From Fusarium oxysporum f. sp. lycopersici 4287 (lineage: Eukaryota; Ascomycota; Sordariomycetes; Hypocreales; Nectriaceae): a stretch of 64,000 nt of DNA. The stretch covers positions 1,796,345 through 1,860,344 of the forward strand of contig NC_030986.1 of assembly GCF_000149955.1 (NCBI RefSeq), given 5' to 3'. The translations under genes and the position numbers were made by a program. How positions within the stretch are numbered: the stretch's first letter is position 1; every line of letters starts with the position of its first letter. The notes under the pieces were generated by a model. The model made no database searches. It worked only from the letters and a program-made list of their open reading frames with translations, and was not told the origin of the DNA. Shown here piece after piece: positions 45,238 through 55,678 of this stretch.

Positions 45238-47471
45238 ATGGCTGTGCCGAGTGTTACTAGCGACAATTTCCTCGCCGTTGCTCTTGTAGTCAATCGCTCT
45301 CGCGATGGCCCAGCATTTGTGTTCCACTACCCCGCAAACATTGAACCTCATTCCAAGTCAAGTTCTTCCACAGGTGCCGAGCTTGAGGATATTCTTCTTG
45401 AACGGCTGTCGCAGCAGAGCTTCTCGGATGTTGCTGACGACGTACCTCTCCCTAAGCAGGGACGCAACGCAGACGAGCACTCTTTTACTGAATCTGGATC
45501 TCAGATTGTTCCATGGGAACGTGTTGCAGGCTTCCCTGCTCGCGATCTTGCGGGCATTCTAACTCCCGCCCGCCCCTATCACAAGAAACTCTTTCAACTA
45601 TCATTAGATCCACTATATTGTGTATCTTATCCTATCCATGTTCCCGAAAATGGCAGATGGAAGAAGCCGAAGAAGACATCCCGCGCTGATAAGCGCTCTG
45701 CGTACAACGAAGAACAACCAGCGCCTCATGAGGTCGATCCTCCATCTGCAGGAAAGGCGCCTGAGCAACCTGTAGAGGAAAAGGATGGCAAGAAGGAAGA
45801 CGGTAAGGACAAGGACGATGAGAAACGCAGTTCCATGACCATGTTTAACCTCGTCTTCATCCTTAACCCTAGCAGCAACGAAGTTAAGGATGTCGTTGAA
45901 TCCATATACGACCACATTATAAAGAAGGTTAGCAAGGCCTTCAAATACAGCCAGCAACATAGCGAGTTTGTGTGGAAAGAGTCGAAACGAATACTTGTCG
46001 CCAAAGATAAGGCGCGAGAGGAGCGTATGTTCTACTCAAAACTTTATTAAGTTACTCACAATTAAATATTGATCAGGGAAACGAATGAGTGTTCTTTGGA
46101 AAGAAATACTTCAGAGCTCATCACTGGCCGCTGCCATGCACGATATATATGAGGCAGTGTCTCAAAACAAGATCGCCGCTCTGCATCTCGATACTGCAGC
46201 TGGCTCTCTGACCCCTTCGGTTCAGATTCCTATTCCTTTCTACATCGATGACCTCCCTCAGGGCGAAGAGGGGACCCAGCGTGGCCTTTGGCTCACGACC
46301 GCGAATACTTTCATCAGTCAAGATGCCCTCGAGGAGCCTGGCTTTCTTGATCGCAACTTTGCTCTACTGCTCACTGATGATGAAAAGAAAATCATCGCCG
46401 AGCTCCAAGCTGACCCAGACCCAACTACAGCCTCAATGGTTGAGTTTGTACGGCTGTCAAAGCCAACACAATCGTATGTGACTCACTACATCTGATCCCG
46501 GCCCTTCACTTAGCTCAACATGTCTATAGATTCTACCAAGTTGGTCAAAGCAACATCTTGACTCTAGGTCAAGTGCGAAAATATGCTCAACATTTTATAT
46601 TCTGGCGTCGTGCCATTGCTATCCCTCCCCTTCACGCCAAGGATCAATATATATTATCCCCCAATAGTGACCTATCCCGTCTTCCTCTCGACACTTTAGA
46701 ATGGCAGAGAGCATTCCCCTTAGCTCCACCGCTCCCGAATTTTCTCGCTGAGCTCTCTCAAGCACCCCGTCCATACAAGCAGTTTTCGCCTAGCAAAGCC
46801 CACCGCCCGACCTATCTTCTTATGCTTTCCTGGCTCATGCGTCGCGGTTGGGTGACCCAACTCTGTACATTTGCCTACGTCGTCGTCTGGCCTGAAATCA
46901 TGTACGAGGTCGAGTACGAGATGGAAGCTGAGGAGCTCCGTGCCGCGGCGGATACAGATGCGAATAAAAGCAAAGAAAAGGAGGCCAAAGACGATGCCTC
47001 TACGTTTACCTCGGCCCCACGCACCTCCGAGTCTTCCGAAGGTCACTCCGGCACTGACGGCTCTCATGTTCCCACCGTTGCCGAGCAGGCCGCAGAGAAA
47101 GCCCGTCTCGAGCGGATTGCCTCCAAAGCCCAGCGCGACGCCGCTGAAAGGCGACAGCACATGCCCGTAAGCCTGTCCCAGTCGCAACGGTACACCCCTC
47201 TGTAAACGACCACCCGCATCTCCAAGGCTTGACACCTCACATCATCCTCGATGCCAAAAAGGCCACCGGCAAGGAATCACGCTACCTGTCGGCCATCGCT
47301 CGTCGTTTCAGCGACGAAAAATTAGCAAACAGTTGGCAGGTTATGTGCAAGTATTTTGATGGCCGGTGTGCCTTGGAACGCATCGCTTTACAAGAGGATA
47401 TGAAGCGGAAGTTGGTATGGAACACACTAACAGCTATGGGCGAGTATTTGCTCTGCACCCGTCATTGGTGA
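45238..47471 (+). CDS. NPR3: Nitrogen permease regulator 3 (GATOR1/SEACIT subunit), one apparent frame break
   Basis: NPR3 pairs with NPR2 in the SEACIT/GATOR1 complex at the vacuole, which turns TORC1 down on amino-acid or nitrogen shortage. Exons are 45238-46024, 46077-46473 and 46530-47471; introns are 52 and 56 nt; about 708 residues. The N-terminus MAVPSVTSDNFLAVALVVNR with RDGPAFVFHYP is typical of the family's longin-like start. Conserved parts include FNLVFILNPSSNEV, ILTLGQVRKYAQHFIFWRRA, YLLMLSWLMRRGWVTQLCTF and the last residues MGEYLLCTRHW. The frame breaks near 47155-47165: upstream it reads KAQRDAAERRQ, downstream HARKPVPVATVHPSVNDHPH in a frame one base off, and the exon sum (2126 nt) is one short of a multiple of three. 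Reading straight on would stop at 47205. A single missing base is the simplest explanation. Confidence 0.93.
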
Positions 47472-48272
47472 CCCAGCTGGCTAAGTTTCCCGTGGCAGGC
47501 TACCAGACTTTTGTGTATAGATGTCGAGATGTGGTCATGGATAGAAACATATATAATGATAAGTATCTCGCTTGTGGTATCTAGGCAATAAAAAGCAACG
47601 AAACAGCTGCAAAACTGCAGCACGCACAATAAGTTAGAGCACTCCTCCAGCCCAGTAAAGGATCTAACTTCCATTCGCCTTGTTACCAAAACTTGGGCAA
47701 AAAGAGCACCGTGCATATTAGACTGTAAGGGGAAAAGTAGGAGTGGAGAGAAGTGAAGTTTCCTAAACCAGAGACATTCGAGATTTGACCTTGCATCCAT
47801 TCATTAACTGCCTCCTAGACTTAATGCATAAATTGACCCAAGGTATCGTAACATGAAAAAAAGAAGAAAATCAACATCAACAACCAGCCCACCTTCGAAA
47901 GGAGAAAAATAAGAAGCAAACCCAGCAAGTGTTAACACCTTCAGCACAAGGAAATATTTCGGACATGCCCCTGTAATCCTATATAATACGGTTAGGCACA
48001 AGCCTTCTGCACCCCAAAACGAAACGAAAAAAGACAACACCGAGAGAATGCCAAAACACCGAGAGATCACGCCCCTTGAACTGCCCTGCATTGTAATGCT
48101 CGGTCAAGGAGGATAGTGACATGCAATGATGAGAATGATGCCAGTACCACATACCGGAAACGCCAACACCTGAAGGAAGCAAAAGAGGACACCCAGCGAA
48201 TGTAGTTCTGGTCTGCGCTCGAAGAGACATGCTCCAAAAGACCGAATAGGGTGGGTTAGAAAAATGCTCACG
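47472..48272. other. Convergent intergenic region (NPR3 / bHLH)
   Basis: These 801 bases between two facing stop codons are AT-rich and hold both 3' ends. No gene is seen. Confidence 0.55.
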
Positions 48273-49838
48273 TTACTGCGTAAGATCCATGTCATATTCA
48301 TCCTCTTCTTTGAAATTGACTGAAGCGTGGCCACTGTTGTTGTCATCCGGATCATGCCAAAATTGGTTGGTGTCATTCAAGTCGAGGTTGTCATCCGGGC
48401 TGATGGCAACAGGATCGAGACTGCCTCCTCCGCCTGACAAAGAGTCGCCCCGATAATCGGTGTGGTGAGGAACTCGCAGACCAGATCCAGCTGTTCGCGA
48501 GTAAGAGAAAGTACCGTTCTCACTCTTTGTTATAGCATCCATGAGCTCGGTCTGCATCCGCCGCTCATCTTCTGTCATCTCAAAGGGGAAGTGCCCACCC
48601 AGTTCAGCGATAGTGTTCATCATCTCCTCCTGCTGTTGAAGTTTAAGGTGGAGCATCCACATGAGATCTCGCGTCCAACTGACGGCGCCGTTGAGAATAT
48701 CGCCCTTGTTGGGACCCTTGTCCTTGTCCTCGATAGGGAGACCTGTCGTAATATTACCTGCAGTGTTTCCAGTGGCTCTTCGAGCTCCTGGTCCGGCGAG
48801 GCCAGACGTTGCTTGAGGGCTCGCGATTCCAGTCAATGATGGAGAGAGAGGTGTCCCGTTCTGGATAAGCTTTCGGATCTTCTCATCCTCCAGACGGTGA
48901 GTGGGGACGAGTCGGCTAAGATCCTGAATCCTTTCGTTGATGTTGTCTCGTCGACGACGTTCAACAAGGTTGTGAGACTCTCGCCGCCGTTTCCTCTTCA
49001 TTTCCTGAGAGGAAACGGCGTTTGAAGCGACACCAAGCTTCGCAGGCATCGAAGTACCACCCTTCATCATAACCTCACTGATTTGATTCATGCCAGGCTG
49101 CATAGGAGAGGAGTACCCAGAATTGTAAGATGCAGGGATGCTTCCAGCAGGGGTGTTGAGCCACTGGCCATTGGCTGACTTCATGGCTTGACCGCCGAAA
49201 CCGGGGGACTCCTGCGATCCAATTGTCATTCCATGAAGGGTAGCGGTTTTGGGAGTCATGGGTGACATAGGGCTACGACTATTGGATGTCTTCCGCTGCA
49301 TCTGCTGGGACATTCTGGCTCTGGCTTTAGCGTTGAGGAAGTTCGGGTCGTTGCTATCGGCATTCATGGCACCAGCTAATGGAGATTCGTTGTAGGACAA
49401 GGGGGAATGTAAAGAGGTTCCGAGTGAGTGGCCTTGCATTTGTCGGTACTGGGTATTGAAACCAGTATTGAAGGGACTTTGAATGGGATCTCCATCGGGG
49501 GTACTCGAGTACCCGTTCATATGTGACTGGTCGATTTGCAGACCCGAGTTACGATGAGGGAATGCATTCTGAGAGAAGCCGCCCATACTTAATCCTGAAA
49601 AGTCCTGGCCTTGACCCGAGATTCCGGACTGGGTAACAGGAGGTGCATTCAGACCATCCAAAAGCTCATCATCATCGAACATAGCGGAACTGTTTGTGAA
49701 TCCGTTTGTGCCGTTTCCAGAGTTCGAGTTGAAGTTGTTGAATGAAGGAGAATAACCACCTGACATGGCGAGATCGTTGGGATCGATACTCGCCCCGCTG
49801 TGGCCGTTGCCAAATTGGTTGAAGCCGTGCTGGGCCAT
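48273..49838 (-). CDS. bHLH transcription factor with a very long loop (Rtg3-like)
   Basis: An intron-free 521-residue nuclear bHLH factor. The N-terminal half is rich in Asn, Ser, Gly, Met and Gln, with an acidic motif FDDDELLDGLNAPP near 54-67 that looks like an activation segment. The basic region is KRKRRRESHNLVERRRRDNI (281-300), with His289, Glu293 and Arg297, the triad that reads CACGTG-type E-boxes. Helix 1 continues NERIQDLSRLVP. The loop runs from about 312 to 377 and includes LSPSLTG and GPNKGD. Helix 2 begins KGDILNGAVSWTRDLM and continues into a Leu/Gln helix (LHLKLQQQEEMM). The C-terminus is acidic (FKEEDEYDMDLTQ). The basic region resembles yeast Rtg3, a retrograde and nitrogen-response factor, but I cannot establish orthology. 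The gene converges on NPR3. Confidence 0.9.
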   Translation of the reverse strand: MAQHGFNQFGNGHSGASIDPNDLAMSGGYSPSFNNFNSNSGNGTNGFTNSSAMFDDDELLDGLNAPPVTQSGISGQGQDFSGLSMGGFSQNAFPHRNSGLQIDQSHMNGYSSTPDGDPIQSPFNTGFNTQYRQMQGHSLGTSLHSPLSYNESPLAGAMNADSNDPNFLNAKARARMSQQMQRKTSNSRSPMSPMTPKTATLHGMTIGSQESPGFGGQAMKSANGQWLNTPAGSIPASYNSGYSSPMQPGMNQISEVMMKGGTSMPAKLGVASNAVSSQEMKRKRRRESHNLVERRRRDNINERIQDLSRLVPTHRLEDEKIRKLIQNGTPLSPSLTGIASPQATSGLAGPGARRATGNTAGNITTGLPIEDKDKGPNKGDILNGAVSWTRDLMWMLHLKLQQQEEMMNTIAELGGHFPFEMTEDERRMQTELMDAITKSENGTFSYSRTAGSGLRVPHHTDYRGDSLSGGGGSLDPVAISPDDNLDLNDTNQFWHDPDDNNSGHASVNFKEEDEYDMDLTQ

Positions 49839-52800
49839 TATGACGGGGATGATAGAGGTTAGGTTATTGTATCGTGGTTGAAGAGTCGGATGTTGTTGCC
49901 CTAGCTAGAGGGGGGATGTGGGCGGAATATTGTGGGCGTTCACCAGTTCGGCTAAGGTTGATGGTACGTTTGAGTTACGAAGATCAAGCTTGAACTGGCC
50001 TGTTAAGGGATCGAGTCAGCAAAGTCAGGACAGCGCCGAACACAAAGCGGGGGAAATGCAAAGTCAAGAAGACCGGCTCGGCGATGGGAAGCGGGCATCC
50101 ATATATGGGGTGCCCACCGCCGCGGAGGTTACAGCAAGGAGGGAAGTGGCGGGCGGATGGCCGGGGGTTGAGGTTTGGATTCCTTTGACTCACCAAACAG
50201 AGAGTGTTGCAGTTGAATTTGGGGAATATAGAGTGTGCGCTATCTGCAGTCCATAAATGAATAGCGAGTGCCAGGTGAGTGATGATTCAAGCGCCGCAAC
50301 GGAAAGTATCCCGGATGGAGTTGAAGCCAGATAAGGTATTGGGGGAAAGATGAATGTCGTGAGTCGGAGGGTCGGAGGGAGACGTTCGGGGTTGGAGGGG
50401 GTTGAAATGGTGGGCACTGAGTGCAGGACCTCCAGGCGTCCGTTCACTATGGTCAGGGCCAGGTACCTACAAGGGGTTAAAGCGCTGGGGGTGCTCCCTG
50501 GGGGTACAGGTACTCCGCAAGCCAAAAGAGCAGAGAGTGGGCTTGGCCACTTGGGCTGGAGTACTTTGTAACGCACGGGCGAAAAGGTCCAGTTTATCGT
50601 CTGGCACGTACAGTGCTAGCCCCAGTCCAGTGTTATTAGTAGCAGTCTGGAGATGCTGTCCTGTGAGATGGTCGGGGCGGGGGGCACGGCGGTCGGAGAA
50701 GCAGTTGAGGGGTTCTTTGTCTGAGTCTGAGTCGTAAATGAAGCTGCAGACTTGGAAGGGATAAGGATAAACCCAGTCGAGCTAGGCGGTGAAGAACGTT
50801 TATTCAGATTCAGGGTTTTAGTGGCTGTTCTTGGAATGGTGAGATGACCAGTCAGCAATGTAGTTCTGGAATACGGATGTCTGAGTCGCAGCTAGAGGAA
50901 GAAGGATGATGGAGGTCTTGGTTTTGGGCGATGAGAGCGCGAAATGTGATGTGTGTGTGGCACCCGAATCAGAAGAGGGGGCCACGGTTTCGGTATGTCA
51001 CTTGTACCTTGTAGCTCGGCGCACCTCAGTCGAGACGGGATATAGGGAGGGAAACAAGATATTCAGAAGAGAAATGAAACAAACGGGCAAGACCGTGGGT
51101 CATAATTATGACAACGACACTAATAAGAAGAACGTATCAGGTTGAAAAGCTGAGCAAACAGCTTGTATAACAAAGAGACAAAGATCGTTAGGGAGGGGGG
51201 CTAGGTTGGTAGGTAGGAGGTAGGTAATGAGGCTATGATGCGTCGTCCTTCCACGAAAGTCCAAGCGGTTGGTAGGGGTTTGTCTGGGCAGAACAACCGG
51301 ACCCGAGCATACGTACAACATGCCAGGCAACCGGACAGAAAAGAAGAATGAATTATTCTACTCACCAAGTATAGTTAAGGCACCCAAATGCGCAGAAGGC
51401 ATGGAAACAGCCGTGTTGTTGAGCTTGCACAGTCGACTTATATGGATGGGATGCGGTACGATAGCCGAGGCGGATAATACGGCTTAGAGCAGGCGATGCA
51501 ACAATATCTTGAGAGGTAATGCTATGGTAAGTCGAGTCGAGCGGACGAAGCAGGATAAAGTACCCGAATTGTATTCGAAGTGTTGCTTGAGCTGTGGTCG
51601 AGGAGGTTGTCTAAATCGGGAAATGGAAGGATGTGGATGTGAGTAGCAGCGGGGCGCCGAAATGCAGGGTTCAGGTCCGTAATGTATGGTGATGTGATAG
51701 ATGTTAAGATCCGTCCTCGGGATGAGGTGAGGCCGCGCTGAAGCTCAAGTTTGAGGATAAGGAGCAAGACTCGCGGTCGCAACTCCCACGATTGAAGTAT
51801 TGAAGGTTAAAAAGGCCCTGCTATTTGTCTCCAGATGCGTTCTAATTTATTCGAACGCACAGACAAAGTAAGCGAGACGTCGAGATCTGTTGTTGTCCAG
51901 ACAAGTGTGAAATACTAAAGTTGGCGGATGGCGCAAACACGGCGGCAGGATCGGATACCGTGCATAAAAGACCAGCTTGGGCCAAGATGAGCGTTCTCGA
52001 TTGACGGTGACGTTAAGAGCAAGCGGTCTGACGTTTATTGTATTTATGGCGCCTCCAATATAGGCTGGAGGGTCCTAGAGCTGGAGGACAGGTGATGGCT
52101 TAGGAGAGAGGGTGGCGTAAGTGTAAGTACAATATGACAATAAAGTCGGTCAAGGGTCCAGTGCAAGACCACACTCAGCCGTGGCTGATGATCCAAAGGG
52201 GGGGTGGTTGTTAGGTGTAAGTGAGTTAGTAGTAGTCGATAAAGATCCGATACGAACAAGCCCAAGCACCAATGTAAGGGTCTCCCGTCTCTCGTGGTGG
52301 TAACTCTCACGAACGTGGTAGGTATGGACGCTGATCAAATAGACTCAACGGATAGCTGCGTTTCGAATGATCAAGTGGATTTCTCTTCTTGTTCTGTTCT
52401 TAGCCTTGCTCTTGATATCGACTCTCGCTCGTCCTTCTCTTCGTCCCCTATGGCTGGCTGTGCTTACTCCTTCAAAGTCCGTCTCCGTACGATCAAGTCC
52501 CAGATGTTGTTGATGACTGGAAAGGCCAGTTCAAAGAGTAAGGTCCTTTCTAACACAGCTGCAAGATGAAATCAACAATCCTTGACCGGAGGCTAAGGCA
52601 CCATGGTCCCCTAATTTATACTTCCAGGAATAGGCTAAAAATACTAGCCATAGCCGTCAAGTCAGATGTACAACTCTTATCGTCTCTCGCCCACCTGACA
52701 TAATGTATTTCAGACCAAACGTGGAGGCCGTGGTCACTGGTCCCCATGTAGTTGTATGCAAGCTGGAATTGGGCTTGACTATAGATACAGAAAGTTGGCG

Positions 52801-54646
52801 GTAATGGTGGCCGCTATTTTCTGCTATGTCCGGTCTACACTTGAGAGTTGATGCAAGATAGAAAAGACAGGGGAGGGTGTGGATGCGACTGTGTGTGTGG
52901 GCGCCAGGCTGAACGTGACTTGGAATTTAAGACACCAAGCCCAATCTACTGTCTGGGACTTTAAGGACTCATCGGGAATTGCTACATGCAATCGATTCCC
53001 CTCCCTCGAATCTCTTCTTCTGTGCTCGGTCATGCGCTGGATACTTTCCCATCCTTCTTCCCTCTCCCTGGCCACGCGCCCCAGCTCGAAGCCCACCATC
53101 ATTGTCGCAGAATATCTCGAAGCGGCTGGTTGTCGTGAGAATCATAGAGCGGAGTGTTTCGGGGGGACTTGACTCTTGTCGGCCTGGTGACATTCGTATA
53201 CCTAGATGAGAGTGTAAAGGTTTCTAGTAGTGTTTTCCACTCACGTTCAGTGTTGTTACATGTACGGCAGAAACTTGGTGCGGGCTCATTCGTCATGGAG
53301 AGTATGGTATCAGTCAGACTCCTCTTACAATCTCTCGTCTTAGTTTCCCTACGGATCGTGTCCGGCCCTCTACGGTCCGCTCCTCAAGTGGTAAGTGGTA
53401 GCAGTAAACATGGAGCGCTCCGTCCACCCGCTCCTCTCCCGCCTGGACCCTGTCCTGCCTGTAGATTTTTTTCAACTTCTGAAGCCATATGCACTGAAAG
53501 AGGACTTGGCTGGGTTTGTGAGGCCGTGGATGTGCGATATGTGGTTGGCTCTTTTTAGCATGGGCAAAAAGCCTATGATCAGCCTCAAGATCTCTGGAAC
53601 CTCCAGGTGCGTCTCAAGCTCCGTCCTGCAAGGCCCCAAGCTCAGCTCAGCTCCGAAAGAGCCAGACAGAAGCTCTGAGCTCTGACTCTGAAGCCTTCCC
53701 ATCCCTGGCCATATGCTTCTGTGTCATGCATGATCCCTCCCGTTCCCGCCAAAAGTGTCCGTTTGAGGCTTCCATCAATCAAAGGCGGCCCGTGCAAGGA
53801 AGATGGGGGAGCCACAGGTGGCACCAGACCTACCCCAAATTCGTTTCCACTCTCACACAGCCAATCATATAATCCCCTGCGCTGCCTAACCTCAGCAAAT
53901 GCTTCTGAGAGGACGGCATTACAGGAATCGATGGGATCCAATCCAAGGAAAGAACCACACGCCCAACCCCAATCCATCAACTTCCCAGCTTAGTGCCGCC
54001 CTCCACTCTCAACGACCAACTTCACTCCTCTCCAAACGCCCAGATAGACCATAGTCCCCATTCTCTTCTCTTTCGCGCGCAAAACACTCCGGTCGACTTT
54101 TGTCACGCATCTGCCTTTGCTCTTATCGCTACCACCTCCGCCATTTTCGAGCGGTACGCGCGGTCGCCTGCAACCCCCTTGGCCCCAACGCTCCAGCCTA
54201 AGCCCCCGAGGACTCGTAGTCCTTCGTGCCTATCGAGGGTACTGTCACCTTGCGTAAAGCAACGTCGTCAACGACAGGTCTAAGCTCTGTAGGCGACAGA
54301 TCGCGGTAGGCAGCCAGCTTTGTCCGCCTTGTTAACTAAGGCTCTGCCTCTATATCATGGGTACTCGTCGACTGACCACATCAACCACGATGCCAGACTT
54401 TCCAAGGAAGTGGACATTGCTGTTCCAAGTTATATTATTAGTTTGATACGAGGCCGCCTTTATCGCCCGTCTTGCGTTAAGCCCGTCCCACCCTCCACCA
54501 CACCTACGAGCTCGACCTCCAGCCCGAATCTGAATCTCATCCTGAACCTGAACCCTGCGCCGCACGATCGACCTAGCCGCTCCGTCCCTGTCCCGCGATC
54601 GCTGAACCTGTCCCTTACGTTTCCGCCCCTCTGGTCCCCTGTCGCC
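49839..54646. other. 4.8-kb divergent intergenic region (bHLH / SFT2)
   Basis: This holds the upstream regions of two divergent genes and no gene I can support. A taggttggtaggtaggaggt tract lies near 51203-51223. The 450 bases before SFT2 are C/T-rich, as in leaders. Open frames such as 53154-53558 and 53642-53980 overlap on both strands and have no domain. Confidence 0.5.
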
Positions 54647-55678
54647 ATGGCCTCTTCCTCCTTCCGAGACTCGATAAACTCCCTCGGCTGGAGTCGCCGC
54701 GATGAACCAGTCAATACTTCTCATCAAAGCGGGTTACTCTCCTCTCTTCAGAGTTTAAATCCCTTCCAAGGAGGCAGCGGTTATGTCCGTCTACCTACCA
54801 CCGAGAGTTCAGGTGCACCTCTCCCCGCGCCCAGTCGACGTGAAGAAGAGGAAGGCTGGTTTGTTCGTGAGTCAACCCTGGATGTTCTTCACCTATCGTC
54901 TTCCAGCACCCCTGCAGCGGGACATGTGCATTGCATCTGAGCCATGCCTTGAACTATGCATGTGATGCGGATGACATGCCTCGTGGTTAGAAGACACTAA
55001 CCCAACTGGCAGTTAGCCGATGGGATCGCTTGTTGATCTTTGGTGCTTGTAACCTCGCTGCTGTGGCATGTTTCGTCATCTGCTTCACTCTATTCCCCGT
55101 CCTCTCTCTGAGACCACGCAAGTTTGTCATATTGTAAGTCGGAAATCCATGCGCAACCCTTTCAGTCTGCCCTCTTCATCCTATATTGCTTGTCGATCTA
55201 TGTCACGCGGCCTTACTACTGTGAGACCGTCTTGATTGTGACTAGTTTTCCCCATGATATGATGTCGTAGATTCGACATGGTGAATTTCAAAATCCCATT
55301 TGGAAACTAATGTGGGGCTATGCAGATGGTCGGTTGGATCACTAATGTTCCTGGCCTCCTTCGCTGCGGTAATGGGCCCCATGAACTACGTTTATCACCT
55401 TCTTTCGACTCCTCGACTGCCGTTTACTGCGGCGTATTTTGGCTCTATCACGTTGACCCTTGTGTTTGCCTTGAAGGTGAGGTCTAGCTTGCGATGGGCT
55501 GAAGATTTTACTTACATACCGAAAGCTTCACAGCACAATTCTCACCTTATTCTCCGCTCTTGTTCAACTTGCCTGCCTGCTCTGGTACTTGATCAGTTAT
55601 TTCCCTATGGGATCTACTGGACTGCGCTTTGCCACATCGTTTGGTGCAAGGCAAGCAACAGCATGGATGACTGGCTAG
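54647..55678 (+). CDS. SFT2: SFT2-family Golgi transport membrane protein
   Basis: A 214-residue four-helix membrane protein of the SFT2 family, which helps vesicles from endosomes fuse with the Golgi (with Sed5 in yeast); yeast Sft2 is about the same length. Exons are 54647-54866, 55013-55133, 55326-55476 and 55526-55678, with introns of 146, 192 and 49 nt. The start has a strong context (gtcgccATGg) and gives MASSSFRDSINSLGWSRR. The cytosolic N-terminus includes SLQSLNPFQGG. The splice joints give GWFVLSRWDRLLIFGACN, RPRKFVILWSVGSLMFL and LVFALKLHSTILTLF, each continuing a hydrophobic segment. The end is FGARQATAWMTG. The middle exons are short and the introns long, so the gene has no single long open frame. 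It is transcribed away from the bHLH gene. Confidence 0.93.
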
